Shown here: one piece after another, positions 1 to 8,970 of the stretch
Layout of the letters: the number at the start of each line of letters is the position of its first letter
How positions within the stretch are numbered: position 1 is the first letter of the stretch
Assembly: GCF_036231965.1 (NCBI RefSeq)
Contig: NZ_CP109499.1
Span: 5,332,001-5,396,000, forward strand
Source: Streptomyces sp. NBC_01428
GTDB lineage: Bacteria > Actinomycetota > Actinomycetes > Streptomycetales > Streptomycetaceae
DNA length: 64,000 nucleotides
Direction of reading: 5' to 3'
The notes under the pieces: model-generated
Seen by the model: the letters and a program-made list of their open reading frames with translations, nothing else
What the model was told of the DNA's origin: nothing
Database searches by the model: none
Translations under genes and position numbers: made by a program

Positions 1-1
1 C

Positions 2-1831
2 ATCCTGTCGGCCCTCGCCCGGCAGCTGACGAACACCGCGTTCACCGCCGCACTGCGGGCCGTGGGCGACACGGAGACCGCCGCGGCGCTCATCCGCGGC
101 GACCGGACCCCGGCATCCGCGGACGTGCCCGCAGACGCCGGGAACGCCGAGCGTCCGGAGGGCTCCGGGGCGACGGAGGCGGGCGCGGCCGGCGCGGTGG
201 CCTCCGCCGAGGACACCGCCGTGAGCGGCACGGCCCCGGTGCCGAGTGCGGGCGTCGAGGACGGATCCGACCCGGTGCCCGGCGCCACCGCTGCTCCGGA
301 CGGCCGCCCGTTCCGTGTCGTCGCCGTCACCTCCTGCCCCACCGGCATCGCGCACACCTACATGGCGGCAGAGTCCCTGGAGAACGCGGGCCGCGAGGCC
401 GGGATCGAACTCGTCGTGGAGACGCAGGGGTCGGCCGGCTTCACCCGCCTCGACCCGGCGGTGATCGCGGCCGCCGACGGCGTGATCCTCGCCCACGACG
501 TGCCCGTACGGGAGAAGGAACGCTTCGCCGGGAAGCCGACCGTCGACGTCGGGGTGAAGGCGGGGATCAACCGTCCCGCCGAACTCGTCGCCGAGGTACG
601 GGAGAAGGCCGCCCGCGGCGAGGTCACCGCCGGATCGGCGCCGGGCTCCGCCGCCGGCTCGGCCTCCGGCACGCCCGTCGAGCGCACCGGCGGCACCGGC
701 GACGGCTACGGCACCCGGCTCCGCACCTGGCTGATGTCCGGGGTGAGTTACATGGTCCCGTTCGTCGCCGCGGGCGGTCTGCTCATCGCCCTCGGCTTCG
801 CGATCGGCGGCTGGCAGGTCAACAAGGCACCGTCCGTCATGGACCACTTCGTATGGACCCAGGCGGACAGCTGGGGCGCGCTGCTGTTCCAGATCGGCGG
901 CGTCGCCTTCAACTTCCTGATCCCCGTCCTGGCCGGCTACATCGCCTACGGCATGGCGGACCGGCCCGGTCTCGTCCCCGGGTTCGTCGGCGGCTCGATC
1001 GCCCTCACCATCAACGCGGGCTTCCTCGGCGGCCTCGCGGCGGGCCTGATCGCCGGCGGCGTGGTCATGGCGATCCAGAAGGTCCGCATTCCGGCGGCGG
1101 TGCGCGGCATCATGCCGGTGGTGGTGATCCCGCTGATCTCCTCGGCGGTCGTCGGATTCCTGATGTTCGTGGTGATCGGCAAGCCCATCGCGTCCGCGCA
1201 GAAGGGCATGACCGACTGGCTGAACGGCCTCACCGGCGCGAACGCCGTCCTGCTCGGCGCCCTCCTCGGCCTGATGATGTGCTTCGACCTCGGCGGCCCG
1301 GTCAACAAGGTCGCCTACACCTTCGCCACCGCGGGGATCGCCGTCGCGAACCCCGGCGACTCGGCGATGAAGATCATGGCGGCCGTGATGGCGGCGGGCA
1401 TGGTCCCGCCGCTGGCGATGGCCCTCGCGACGACCGTGCGCGCCCGCCTCTTCACCCCGACCGAGCGCGAGAACGGCAAGGCCGCCTGGGTGCTGGGCGC
1501 CTCCTTCATCACCGAGGGCGCGATCCCCTTCGCCGCCGCCGATCCGCTGCGCGTCATCCCCTCCGCGATGGCGGGCGGCGCCGTCACCGGCGCCCTGTCG
1601 ATGACGTTCGGTGCCACGCTGCGCGCCCCGCACGGCGGCATCTTCGTGGTCCCGCTGATCGGCAACCCGTTCCTCTACCTCATCGCCGTCGCCGCAGGCG
1701 TCGGTGTCACCACCGCTCTGGTCGTCGTCCTGAAGGGCCTGCGCCAGCGGTCCCCGTCGGGTGCCGGCGCCGAGAGCACCGGCACCGGCGCGGTGTCCCC
1801 GGCCGGTTCGAAGGAGCCGGTCGCGGCCTGA
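2..1831 (+). CDS. fruA: PTS fructose transporter subunit IIABC (5' end outside window)
   Basis: The frame is open from base 2, so the start and most of the IIA domain lie upstream. In view are the end of IIA, an Ala/Gly/Glu-rich linker, a IIB domain with the phospho-cysteine motif TSCPTGIAHTY (around base 330), a second Gly/Ser-rich linker and a full IIC membrane domain ending in a polar tail. The protein imports fructose and phosphorylates it to fructose 1-phosphate using phosphate passed from HPr through IIA and IIB. The 609 residues visible fit a fused IIABC permease. The family assignment is secure; the sugar (fructose) comes from the IIB/IIC type. Confidence 0.93.
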   Translation: MLSALARQLTNTAFTAALRAVGDTETAAALIRGDRTPASADVPADAGNAERPEGSGATEAGAAGAVASAEDTAVSGTAPVPSAGVEDGSDPVPGATAAPDGRPFRVVAVTSCPTGIAHTYMAAESLENAGREAGIELVVETQGSAGFTRLDPAVIAAADGVILAHDVPVREKERFAGKPTVDVGVKAGINRPAELVAEVREKAARGEVTAGSAPGSAAGSASGTPVERTGGTGDGYGTRLRTWLMSGVSYMVPFVAAGGLLIALGFAIGGWQVNKAPSVMDHFVWTQADSWGALLFQIGGVAFNFLIPVLAGYIAYGMADRPGLVPGFVGGSIALTINAGFLGGLAAGLIAGGVVMAIQKVRIPAAVRGIMPVVVIPLISSAVVGFLMFVVIGKPIASAQKGMTDWLNGLTGANAVLLGALLGLMMCFDLGGPVNKVAYTFATAGIAVANPGDSAMKIMAAVMAAGMVPPLAMALATTVRARLFTPTERENGKAAWVLGASFITEGAIPFAAADPLRVIPSAMAGGAVTGALSMTFGATLRAPHGGIFVVPLIGNPFLYLIAVAAGVGVTTALVVVLKGLRQRSPSGAGAESTGTGAVSPAGSKEPVAA

Positions 1832-1940
1832 ACCGCCTGCCACCGTGCCCCTTTGGGGCATCTGTGAGGCGTTCACCGCTTCTGCGAGATGCGTCACGGT
1901 CCGGGGCCAAAGTCCCGGACCGTGGTGTCTACTGGGGCGC

Positions 1941-2198
1941 ATGCCCGAGCACGTGTCGATCCTCCAGCTGACCGGCGTGGCGTTCCTCGCGCTGGCGACC
2001 GTCGTCTGGGTCGTCGGCCTGGCCCGCCTGCTGCGCGGCGGCCCTTCCGTCACCATGGCGCCGCATCCCGGCGAGGCGCTCCGGGCACTGCCCGGTCAGC
2101 GCGACCACGGCCCCGACACGGAAGCCGTGGAACTGACCCCCGAGGAACGCGTCGCCTTCGCGCGCCTGGTACGGCAGTTCAGCGACAGCCGTCCGTAG
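1941..2198 (+). CDS. small single-pass membrane protein, function unknown
   Basis: Encodes 85 residues. An N-terminal hydrophobic helix (LQLTGVAFLALATVVWVVGLARLL, about residues 8-31) is followed by a polar, acidic cytosolic tail ending in a predicted amphipathic helix (TPEERVAFARLVRQF). The ATG at 1941 is preferred over an in-frame ATG at 1761 because the upstream stretch has no coding character and the hydrophobic anchor starts just after it. I do not recognise a named family. It looks like one of the small conserved actinomycete membrane proteins. Confidence 0.6.
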   Translation: MPEHVSILQLTGVAFLALATVVWVVGLARLLRGGPSVTMAPHPGEALRALPGQRDHGPDTEAVELTPEERVAFARLVRQFSDSRP

Positions 2199-2337
2199 GA
2201 CGGGTCCGCCAGGCCGCGCACCGGGTCGGCGGAGTCGGACAACCACGTCCGACGGCCAGACCGGGCCGGCCGAATCGGTTCAGCCGCGCCTGGGCGGGCC
2301 GAGCCGGGCCGGGTGGGCCGAGCCAGGTGGGCCACAT

Positions 2338-2421
2338 CGCGTCAGCCGGCTCGCGTCAGTCGGCTCGCGTCAGCCGAGCCGGGTGGGTCGCATCGCGTCA
2401 GCCGAGTCGGGTCAGCCGAGT
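2338..2421. repeat. degenerate 14-bp tandem repeat
   Basis: Units of the type CGCGTCAGCCGGCT run head to tail at 2338, 2352 and 2366, then again at 2394 and 2408 after one divergent unit. Related GC-rich sequence (GGGCCGAGCCGGGC) precedes them from about 2300. The array covers the intergenic space and the last codons of the converging DUF6227 gene. No function can be assigned. Confidence 0.7.
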
Positions 2422-3161
2422 CGGGCCGCGCGCCGTTCCATGGCGTCCCGTGCCGCGTCCTCCGTGGCGTACACCTCGCACATGTGCCGGCGGTCCGGTG
2501 TCGCCGTGTGCTCGACCTCCCACAGGGAGATCTCCCGCCCGTCCCGCAGCAGGAACGCGTGCTCGTACAGCGAGAAGGACAACCCCGCCTGGCCGGTGCG
2601 TCCGGGGCGGCCGAAGGCCTGGGTGATCTGGTGCGCGAAGGCCTCGCGCAGCAGCAGTGCCGACAGCTCGGCGTCCGGCCCGTCCGCGTTCTCCGCGCGG
2701 CGCAGGAGCCGACGCGCGTGATCGGCGGAGGCGTCGGGCACGTAGGTGTGCCGAGGCTCGGGAATCGACGAAAGCTGCACGAACGCGGGCAGTTCGAAGT
2801 CCGGTGCGTCCGGCGGGAGGGCGAGCCGGGCCGTGGCCGCGCGCACCTCCTCCTCGTCGATGTACACCTCGTGCTGTGCGTCGCGGCCGACCGCCGTGTT
2901 GTGCACCAGCTCCCACAGGGTGACGGCGGAGCCGTCGGAGAGCAGCCACGTGTGCCGGTACGTCTCCCGGTGCAGTCCGGCGCTGTGGTGCGCAGAGTGC
3001 AACGAGCTGTCGTGCGCCAGCGCGCAGTCGAGAAGCCGTATCGTCTCGTCGGGCAGCTCGAACGAGTTCAGGGCGCGGCCCAGAAGCCTTTCGAGATGCT
3101 CCTCCGGAGACTCGGGCGACTCGGGTGGTTCGTACGCTGCTGTCTCGTACGGAACGCTCAA
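2412..3161 (-). CDS. DUF6227 family protein
   Basis: A 249-residue soluble protein with no signal peptide or membrane segment. It contains two similar blocks: HTWLLSDGSAVTLWELVHNT (about residues 74-93) and HAFLLRDGREISLWEVEHT further on, each preceded by an aromatic/Tyr-rich stretch, so the protein looks internally duplicated. It resembles the Streptomyces-specific family I know as DUF6227; no activity is established for that family. The start follows from MSVPYETAAYEPPES, with a Pro/Glu/Ser-rich leader. The 3' end overlaps the tandem repeat array. Confidence 0.75.
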   Translation of the reverse strand: MSVPYETAAYEPPESPESPEEHLERLLGRALNSFELPDETIRLLDCALAHDSSLHSAHHSAGLHRETYRHTWLLSDGSAVTLWELVHNTAVGRDAQHEVYIDEEEVRAATARLALPPDAPDFELPAFVQLSSIPEPRHTYVPDASADHARRLLRRAENADGPDAELSALLLREAFAHQITQAFGRPGRTGQAGLSFSLYEHAFLLRDGREISLWEVEHTATPDRRHMCEVYATEDAARDAMERRAARLG

Positions 3162-3266
3162 GGTTTCTCCCGGCGTTGCTGCATGTCACCTTGTGGGTGC
3201 ATACCGTAGCCCCTCGGTCGGACATCATGTCCGCGAACCGAGAAAACGTACGGACGGAAAACGGGC

Positions 3267-3304
3267 GGGCCGGGCGGGGAGTTCCCGCGCGGCCCGCCCG
3301 GCCC
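3267..3304 (-). terminator. intrinsic terminator of the L,D-transpeptidase gene
   Basis: Bases 3267-3278 (GGGCCGGGCGGG) pair perfectly with 3293-3304. Read on the minus strand the hairpin lies 15 bases after the stop of the gene at 3319 and is followed by CGTTTTCC. Confidence 0.7.
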
Positions 3305-3318
3305 TCAAAAGGCCCTCG

Positions 3319-4545
3319 TCAGAGGGCACTTCCGGCGGTCCAGGCACTCCACGACATGTTCCAGCCGTTGAGCCCGTTGTCCGGCGCGACCGTCTTGTCG
3401 GGCGAGTTCTTGACCGTCACGACGTCCCCGACGAGCGAGTTGTCGAAGAACCACTTGGCGGGGGTGGCGCCCTGCGTGCCCTGCTCGTCGGCGAGGCCGA
3501 CACAACCGTGGCTGGTGCCCTGCCGGCCGAAGGGCGCGTTCCCGCGGCTGTACCAGTAGTTGCCGTGGATGAACGTCCCCGACGACGTCAGACGCATCGC
3601 GTGCGGCACGTCGGGGATGTCGTACTCGCCGCCGTATCCGACCGTCGAACCGTTCATCCGCGTCCGCTCGAACTTCTCCGAGATCACCATCTGCCCGTTG
3701 TACGTGGTGTGCTCGGGGCTGCCCGCCGAGATCGGCACGCTCTTGACGGTCTTCCCGTCCCGCACGACCGTCATCGTCTGGGTGTTCACGTCGACCGTGG
3801 AGACCTGGGAGCGGCCGACGGTGAAGGCGACGGTCTTCTTCTGCACCCCGTAGACGCCGTCGGCGCCCTCGACGCCGTCCAGGTCGATCTTCATCGTGAC
3901 CTTGGAGCCGGCCTTCCAGTACGTCTCGGGCCGGAAGTCGAGGCGCTGCGTCCCGAACCAGTGGCCCACGACCTGCTGGCCGGTGCTGGAGGTGACCCTG
4001 ATGTGCGACTGGACGGTCTTCCTGTCGCCGATCGCCTTGTCGAAGGTGAACGACACCGGCATGCCGACCCCGACCGTGGAGCCGTCGTCCGGCGTGTACG
4101 TGCCGATGAAGCTGTTGCCCGAAGAGACCGTGGTGAAGATGGAGTTGGCCGCCGCGGTCCGCCCGTCGGCGTCCTTCGCCGTCGCCGAGATCTGGTACTT
4201 CGTGCCCCGCTCCAGCTGCTCCTTCGGCTTCCAGGAGCCGCCGTCCGCCGCGATCGCCCCCGGCACGGCCGTCCCGGCTCCGGCGACCGTCATCTTCACG
4301 TCGGTCAGCCTGCCGTGGCTCACCTTCACGCCCGTCGCGTTGATGGACGCGCTCGTCGAGCCGTCCTTCGCCGAGATGACGATCCGTGCCGTGGACGTCC
4401 GGGCGGAGTTCCCGCCGCCCTTGCCGTCCTTGCCGCTGGTGGTGTCGGCGCTGGCGTCGCCGCCGCAGGCGGTGAGGGTGAGAGCGCCGATCATCAGGGC
4501 GGCACAGGCCCCCAGTGCGCGTGCTGTCCTCTTCGGCGTTGTCAC
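3319..4545 (-). CDS. L,D-transpeptidase lipoprotein (Ig-like plus YkuD domain)
   Basis: A 408-residue exported lipoprotein that makes 3-3 cross-links in peptidoglycan. The N-terminus (VTTPKRTARALG..., hydrophobic core, lipobox LTAC with Cys27) directs lipidation. An Ig-like domain pair follows, then a C-terminal YkuD domain with the catalytic signature: His about 327 (FIHGNYW) and SHGC with Cys about 348. The GTG at 4545 is chosen because it directly precedes the signal peptide and has GGGGAG about six bases upstream; a longer in-frame start at 4656 would put an Arg-rich stretch before the signal. A GC-rich hairpin follows the stop. Confidence 0.93.
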   Translation of the reverse strand: MTTPKRTARALGACAALMIGALTLTACGGDASADTTSGKDGKGGGNSARTSTARIVISAKDGSTSASINATGVKVSHGRLTDVKMTVAGAGTAVPGAIAADGGSWKPKEQLERGTKYQISATAKDADGRTAAANSIFTTVSSGNSFIGTYTPDDGSTVGVGMPVSFTFDKAIGDRKTVQSHIRVTSSTGQQVVGHWFGTQRLDFRPETYWKAGSKVTMKIDLDGVEGADGVYGVQKKTVAFTVGRSQVSTVDVNTQTMTVVRDGKTVKSVPISAGSPEHTTYNGQMVISEKFERTRMNGSTVGYGGEYDIPDVPHAMRLTSSGTFIHGNYWYSRGNAPFGRQGTSHGCVGLADEQGTQGATPAKWFFDNSLVGDVVTVKNSPDKTVAPDNGLNGWNMSWSAWTAGSAL

Positions 4546-4717
4546 GTCTGCTCCCCGTTGTCGTCGTCTGCGGCGTCCGCTGCGGTACGGGGAGAAAGAG
4601 CGAGCGGCGCCGGGAGGGGTTCCCGCCGACTCGGGCCGGGGACCGTCACGTGACACAACCAGGACAATCGCCCGCCCGACGGCCGGAAACCCCTGGGCCG
4701 GCCGCCCGGATCAGGCC

Positions 4718-5746
4718 CTACCCCCTCCCATAGAGCTCCTCGTACGACGGCCACACGCCGCCCGGCCCCTCCACCGGACCGGCGGCGCGCACGGCCCGCA
4801 CGATGGCGCGCGTCACCAGGTCCGCGCCCGCCGCCAGGATCTCGTTCAACGCGAGCGGGTTCCCGGCGTCGAGCGCCCGCGCGCCCGTGGCCAGCGCGAA
4901 CACCGTGTCCCCGTCGTTCAGCAGATGCACCGGGCGTACGGCGCGCGCGATCCCGTCGTGCGCCGTGCCCGCGAGCTTCTGCGCCTGCGCGCGCGTCAGA
5001 TCGGCGTCGGTCGCGACCACGGCCAGGGTGGTGTTCAGCGGCGGCGGCGCGTTCCTCGCCGCGGTCTCCGCGAGCCGCCGCCGAGCGGCCTCGTGCACCG
5101 ACCCGGCCGGATACTCCGCACGTCCCACCGTCAACTCCCCGTACAGCGCGCCCGTCACCGGTTCCACCGCCGAGCCCGCCGCGTTGGCCACCACCAGCGC
5201 GCCGACCGTGATCCCGGACTCCAGCACGACGCTCGCCGTTCCGACCCCGCCCTTGATCTCCCCGACCACCGCTCCTGTTCCGGCACCCACCCCTCCCTCG
5301 GGCACCTCGGCGCCCGGCTCGCTCGCGTCGGCCGCCTCGACCGCGGCCCGACCGGTGGCGGCGTCCGGCCGGCACCGGAAGCTCCCGCCCCGGCCCAGGT
5401 CGAAGACGCAGGCGGCGGGCACGACCGGGACGACGTGCAGCGGGTCGGGGCCCACCCGTACCCCGCGCCCCCGCTCCTCCAGCCAGGCCATCACGCCCGA
5501 GGCCGCGTCCAGCCCGTAGGCGCTGCCGCCGGTCAGCACCACCGCCTCGACCTTCTGCACGAGGTTGCGGGGATCGAGCGCGTCGGTCTCCTTGGTGCCG
5601 GGCCCGCCGCCCCGCACGTCCACGGCGGCGATCGCACCGCCTTCGGGGGTGAGCACGACCGTCGTCCCCGTGAGCCACCCGTCGCCGGTACGCGTCGCGT
5701 GCCCCACCCGCAGACCGGCCACATCCGTCAGAGCGTCAACTGTCAT
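4718..5746 (-). CDS. P1 family peptidase (DmpA/S58-type Ntn hydrolase)
   Basis: A 342-residue protein of the self-cleaving L-aminopeptidase/D-esterase family. Signatures include VAGLRVGHAT near the N-terminus, the Gly-rich VLTGGSAYGLDAASGVM block, and NTTLAVVATDADL about residues 238-250. The Thr in that last block is the likely N-terminal nucleophile released by autoproteolysis, judged by family resemblance. No signal peptide is seen, so the enzyme is probably cytoplasmic. The ATG at 5746 (MTVDALTDVAG) fits the family start better than the upstream in-frame ATG at 5767. The substrate is unknown. Confidence 0.9.
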   Translation of the reverse strand: MTVDALTDVAGLRVGHATRTGDGWLTGTTVVLTPEGGAIAAVDVRGGGPGTKETDALDPRNLVQKVEAVVLTGGSAYGLDAASGVMAWLEERGRGVRVGPDPLHVVPVVPAACVFDLGRGGSFRCRPDAATGRAAVEAADASEPGAEVPEGGVGAGTGAVVGEIKGGVGTASVVLESGITVGALVVANAAGSAVEPVTGALYGELTVGRAEYPAGSVHEAARRRLAETAARNAPPPLNTTLAVVATDADLTRAQAQKLAGTAHDGIARAVRPVHLLNDGDTVFALATGARALDAGNPLALNEILAAGADLVTRAIVRAVRAAGPVEGPGGVWPSYEELYGRG

Positions 5747-5815
5747 GCGCCCAGTGTTCCCCGGCACCTGCCCCGGCCCACTGCAGCCGCATCGGGAACC
5801 CCGGCCCCCGCGTGC

Positions 5816-7045
5816 CTACGCGCCCGCGTCCACCGGCGCCTCCCGCGTCACCATCCGTGCCGTCAGCACCACACCCACCGCCACGGCCAGCGCCGCGACG
5901 ATCCCCGCGGCGGGCACCGCCCAGTCGCCGAGGAACGTGCACAGGATGATCAGCAGGGCGGTGGTCGGCAGGACGAGCTGCTGACCGATGCCCACCTTGA
6001 AGTAGCGCGAGTGCAGCACCCACACGGCGAGGAAGTACAGCGCGGTCGGCAGGGTCACGGCGGCGGACGCCGCGAGGGTCGAGACGTGTGCCGTGCCCAC
6101 CGCCTGCTCGACCGCGACCTCCAGGCCGGCGCCGATCGCGGCGGCCGACGCGAAGATCAGATAGTGCCCGTACCCCCACAGGAACGCCTGTCCGCTGGTC
6201 CGCAGGTGTCCGTGGATCGGGACCACGAAGTAGATCCACCAGGCGGCGAACACGATCAGCAGCCCGCCCGCCGCGATCGGCAGCAACTCGCCGAGGGCGT
6301 CGTGCTCGTCCACCGCCGACTTCACCGCGACCGTGGCCGCGGCGATCGTCTCGCCCAGCACGATGATCGTGAACAGCCCGTAGCGCTCGGAGATGTGGTG
6401 CGGGTGCCAGGACGTCGAGTAGTCCTTCTCCGCGAACAGCGGCACGCACAGCTCGGCGATCACCACGACCAGGAACACCCACGGCAGGGCTCCCTCGGGC
6501 GTGAACAGCAGACCGAGCCAGCCGACCTGGCAGAGCAGCACGCCGCCCGCGTAGCGCAGCGCCATCGTTCTCTCGGCGCCCTCCGTGGAGCGCGCCACCC
6601 GCAGCCACTGGGCGATCATCGCCAGCCGCATGATCACGTAGCCGATCCAGACGACCAGGAAGTCATGGCTCTCGAACGCCTTCGACACCCCGGCGGCCAG
6701 CACCAGCACGCCCGCGATCTGCACCAGCGTGACGACCCGGTAGAGCACGTCGTCGTTGTCGTACGCCGACGCGAACCAGCTGAAGTTCATCCACGCCCAC
6801 CAGATGGCGAAGAAGACCATCGCGTAGTTGAGGATGCCCTTGCCCGCGTGTCCCTCGGCCACGGCGTGCACCAGCTCGGCGCCGGCCTGGGAGATGGCCA
6901 CCACGAAGCACAGGTCGAAGAAGAGCTCCAGCGGTGACGCCACCCGGTGGGCCTCGTCGCGCCCGCGGGCGGTCATTCTGCGCAGGGGCCGACGGCCCGC
7001 GGGCCGTGCCGCCGCGGTGGGCTCGGGAGTGGAACGGGAGGTCAT
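5816..7045 (-). CDS. low temperature requirement protein A (LtrA) family membrane protein
   Basis: A 409-residue integral membrane protein. After a basic N-terminal tail (MTSRSTPEP...) comes the family hallmark ASPLELFFDLCFVVAI. Many hydrophobic helices follow, with the conserved acidic/His motif YGLFTIIVLGETI and SWHPHHISERYGLF in the middle. The LtrA family is named from a Listeria cold-growth locus; its transport or signalling role is unknown. The ATG at 7045 directly precedes this leader; the frame stays open far upstream by chance. Confidence 0.88.
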   Translation of the reverse strand: MTSRSTPEPTAAARPAGRRPLRRMTARGRDEAHRVASPLELFFDLCFVVAISQAGAELVHAVAEGHAGKGILNYAMVFFAIWWAWMNFSWFASAYDNDDVLYRVVTLVQIAGVLVLAAGVSKAFESHDFLVVWIGYVIMRLAMIAQWLRVARSTEGAERTMALRYAGGVLLCQVGWLGLLFTPEGALPWVFLVVVIAELCVPLFAEKDYSTSWHPHHISERYGLFTIIVLGETIAAATVAVKSAVDEHDALGELLPIAAGGLLIVFAAWWIYFVVPIHGHLRTSGQAFLWGYGHYLIFASAAAIGAGLEVAVEQAVGTAHVSTLAASAAVTLPTALYFLAVWVLHSRYFKVGIGQQLVLPTTALLIILCTFLGDWAVPAAGIVAALAVAVGVVLTARMVTREAPVDAGA

Positions 7046-7169
7046 GCGGCCAAGCACAGCAGAAAAGCGGAGCGAATTCGTGTGAAGGAGGTCACCCGCG
7101 GTCGTGGCGCCGAAGTCCCCCGGACGCCGCCGGGCGGGTGCCGTGCCGCCCGAGACGTACTCTGGAGGC

Positions 7170-7352
7170 ATGAGTACCGCCCCCGCCTCCGAACCGCGCG
7201 ATCCGAAGCCGGCGCTGGTCTTCGACGACCCGCTGAGCCAGCAGTCCTCGGACGACACGGACCGCGGATGGGGAGAGCAGGCCGACAGCACCGGTGACAG
7301 TGCCGCCGACCTGAAGCGCTTCCTCGACGAGAAGCCGCCCCACCACATCTGA
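7170..7352 (+). CDS. small acidic protein of unknown function
   Basis: A 60-residue, strongly acidic, probably disordered protein (MSTAPASEPRDPKPALVFDD...). The ATG at 7170 follows a good ribosome binding site (TGGAGG) about five bases upstream. It ends with an amphipathic stretch (AADLKRFLDEKPPHH). It faces mscL, whose stop lies 23 bases away on the other strand. It looks like a conserved Streptomyces small protein, but I cannot name a family. Confidence 0.65.
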   Translation: MSTAPASEPRDPKPALVFDDPLSQQSSDDTDRGWGEQADSTGDSAADLKRFLDEKPPHHI

Positions 7353-7374
7353 GCGCGGCCCGGGGCCCCCGCCG

Positions 7375-7845
7375 TCAGCTTTCGCGGTGGCCGTTCCCCC
7401 GCTGGGCGACCAGCGCGTCGCGGATCTCCTTGAGCACCTCCAGCTCGGTCACGTCCATGACCTCCTTGGTGTTCTCCTTCGCCTTCTGGCGGGCGGCCTG
7501 CCGGGCCAGGAACTTGGCCATGGGCAGCACCATCAGGAAGTACACGACGGCGGCCGTGATCACGAAGCTGAGCGTGGCGCCCAGCACCGAACCCCACATG
7601 ATGCGGATGCCCTCGGCGGTGTCGCCGGTTCCGCGACACGGGCTCTGCAGGCACGAGCTGTAGTTGTCGAGGTTCTTCGTCCCGATCGCCCCGACCACCG
7701 GGTTGATGATGCCCTTCACCACGGAGTTGACGATGTTGGTGAAGGCCGCGCCGATGACCACCGCGACGGCCAGGTCGATCACGTTGCCGCGCATCAGGAA
7801 GGCCTTGAAGCCCTCCCAGACGCCGGGCTGCTGCTTGTCGCTCAC
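7375..7845 (-). CDS. mscL: large-conductance mechanosensitive channel MscL
   Basis: A 156-residue channel that opens under membrane tension and releases solutes during hypo-osmotic shock. The sequence shows the N-terminal amphipathic helix and first membrane helix (GFKAFLMRGNVIDLAVAVVIGAAF), then TM2 (VLGATLSFVITAAVVYFLMVLP) and a basic C-terminal bundle. The extracellular loop carries two cysteines (SSCLQSPC), a little unusual for MscL. The GTG at 7845 is chosen because AGAGGGG lies just upstream and the family start VSDKQQPGVWEGF follows; an in-frame start at 7863 is less likely. Confidence 0.95.
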   Translation of the reverse strand: MSDKQQPGVWEGFKAFLMRGNVIDLAVAVVIGAAFTNIVNSVVKGIINPVVGAIGTKNLDNYSSCLQSPCRGTGDTAEGIRIMWGSVLGATLSFVITAAVVYFLMVLPMAKFLARQAARQKAKENTKEVMDVTELEVLKEIRDALVAQRGNGHRES

Positions 7846-7959
7846 CAGGAGGCCCCTCTGCACAAGTCGTGGAACAAACAGCTCCGAAACCTACGGCAGG
7901 GCCTGCCGGGCGTGTCCAATTGGGTCGCTCCAACGAGGGACTTGACACGGTTCCTCCCC

Positions 7960-8649
7960 TCATCGCAACGTCACCGCCAGCCGTGACGTCGTGCCCGCGC
8001 CGGCCAGGCGCACGGCCGTCGGGCGGGGCACGGCGAGGACCACCAGCGCGCCGGTCTCGGTGGCGCCGACGTCCGGCACCTCGGTGACGCGCGCACCGGT
8101 CGCCACCACCCGCACGGCGCCACGGCTGTCCGCGGCCACCACGTCCACGCGGTCACCGGGGTGCAGCAGTCCGACCGTCGCACCGTCGGCGATCCGGACG
8201 GGGGCCGTCACGGTGCGGACAGGGCGCGTCCCGCGTGCGCGAGCAGGGTCGGATCCGTCGGCTGAGGCGGCCACCGAGCCCGCGGGCCGAGCGGGCGCCG
8301 GATGTCCGCGTGCCCCTTCGGCGTCCTGCGGGCCGGCCGCCACGAGAGCGGCCGCCGTCATCGCCAGGCCCGCGGCGATCGCCCGCCTCCGGTGCCTGAC
8401 GAGGCGCCGCAGCCGGTACCGCCCGCCGCGCACGTGGACCGGCGCGAAGAGCGGAACGGCGCAGGTCGGAGGAGCGTCCCCGCCAGGTGGACGGTCGAGT
8501 CCCGTGAGCTGTGCCCGAGAAGGGCGTGGGTGCGGGTCATGGGACGGTGCCGGCCGCTGTGACCGCGGATGGAGCGATGCCGCCTGCTGCGGGTGCCGGG
8601 GGAGTTGGGCCCGCCGGGTGAGCTGGGCGGGGCGGGTGTACTGAGCCAT
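7960..8649 (-). CDS. SAF domain protein (CpaB/RcpC-like)
   Basis: A 229-residue protein: a long polar, Pro/Arg/His-rich N-terminus of about 95 residues, one membrane anchor (AIAAGLAMTAAALVAAG) and an extracytoplasmic SAF domain beginning near RTVTAPVRIADGATVGLLHPGDRVDVVAAD. SAF domains occur in Flp pilus assembly protein CpaB and in sugar-acid enzymes; here the anchor points to the CpaB/RcpC type. No pilus genes are adjacent, so the role is open. The ATG at 8649 (MAQYTRPAQL) has only a weak GGTGG upstream. Confidence 0.7.
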   Translation of the reverse strand: MAQYTRPAQLTRRAQLPRHPQQAASLHPRSQRPAPSHDPHPRPSRAQLTGLDRPPGGDAPPTCAVPLFAPVHVRGGRYRLRRLVRHRRRAIAAGLAMTAAALVAAGPQDAEGARGHPAPARPAGSVAASADGSDPARARGTRPVRTVTAPVRIADGATVGLLHPGDRVDVVAADSRGAVRVVATGARVTEVPDVGATETGALVVLAVPRPTAVRLAGAGTTSRLAVTLR

Positions 8650-8970
8650 GGAGACCACCACCTGTGACGAGGGACCGGCTTGCGATCCCACGATGAGGCC
8701 TCGCGGCGAAGCCCGCCGGAGCCGGTGGACGGCCGACGGATTGTGGACAACTCCCTCACCCGAACGGGAGATTCCTGCCTGTGCGCGGGCCGGGCGGGCC
8801 GGCTCCACCGACGGTGGGGCTCACCGGCGTCACCGCCGAGGAGGCTCACTGGCGCCACAGCCCGTGAGCCCCCGCCCGTCACTCACCGCCCCCGCGTCCC
8901 GAGATACGGCGCCCCGACCCCGTAACGGCAACCCGGCGGGACCCGCCCCGAAGTCCCCGGCGGAGTGCGC

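Noticed and set aside
3896..6937. Very long plus-strand open frame opposite the transpeptidase, peptidase and LtrA genes
   Set aside because: Arg/Pro/Gly-rich translation without domains, opposite three recognised genes; an artefact of high GC at third codon positions.
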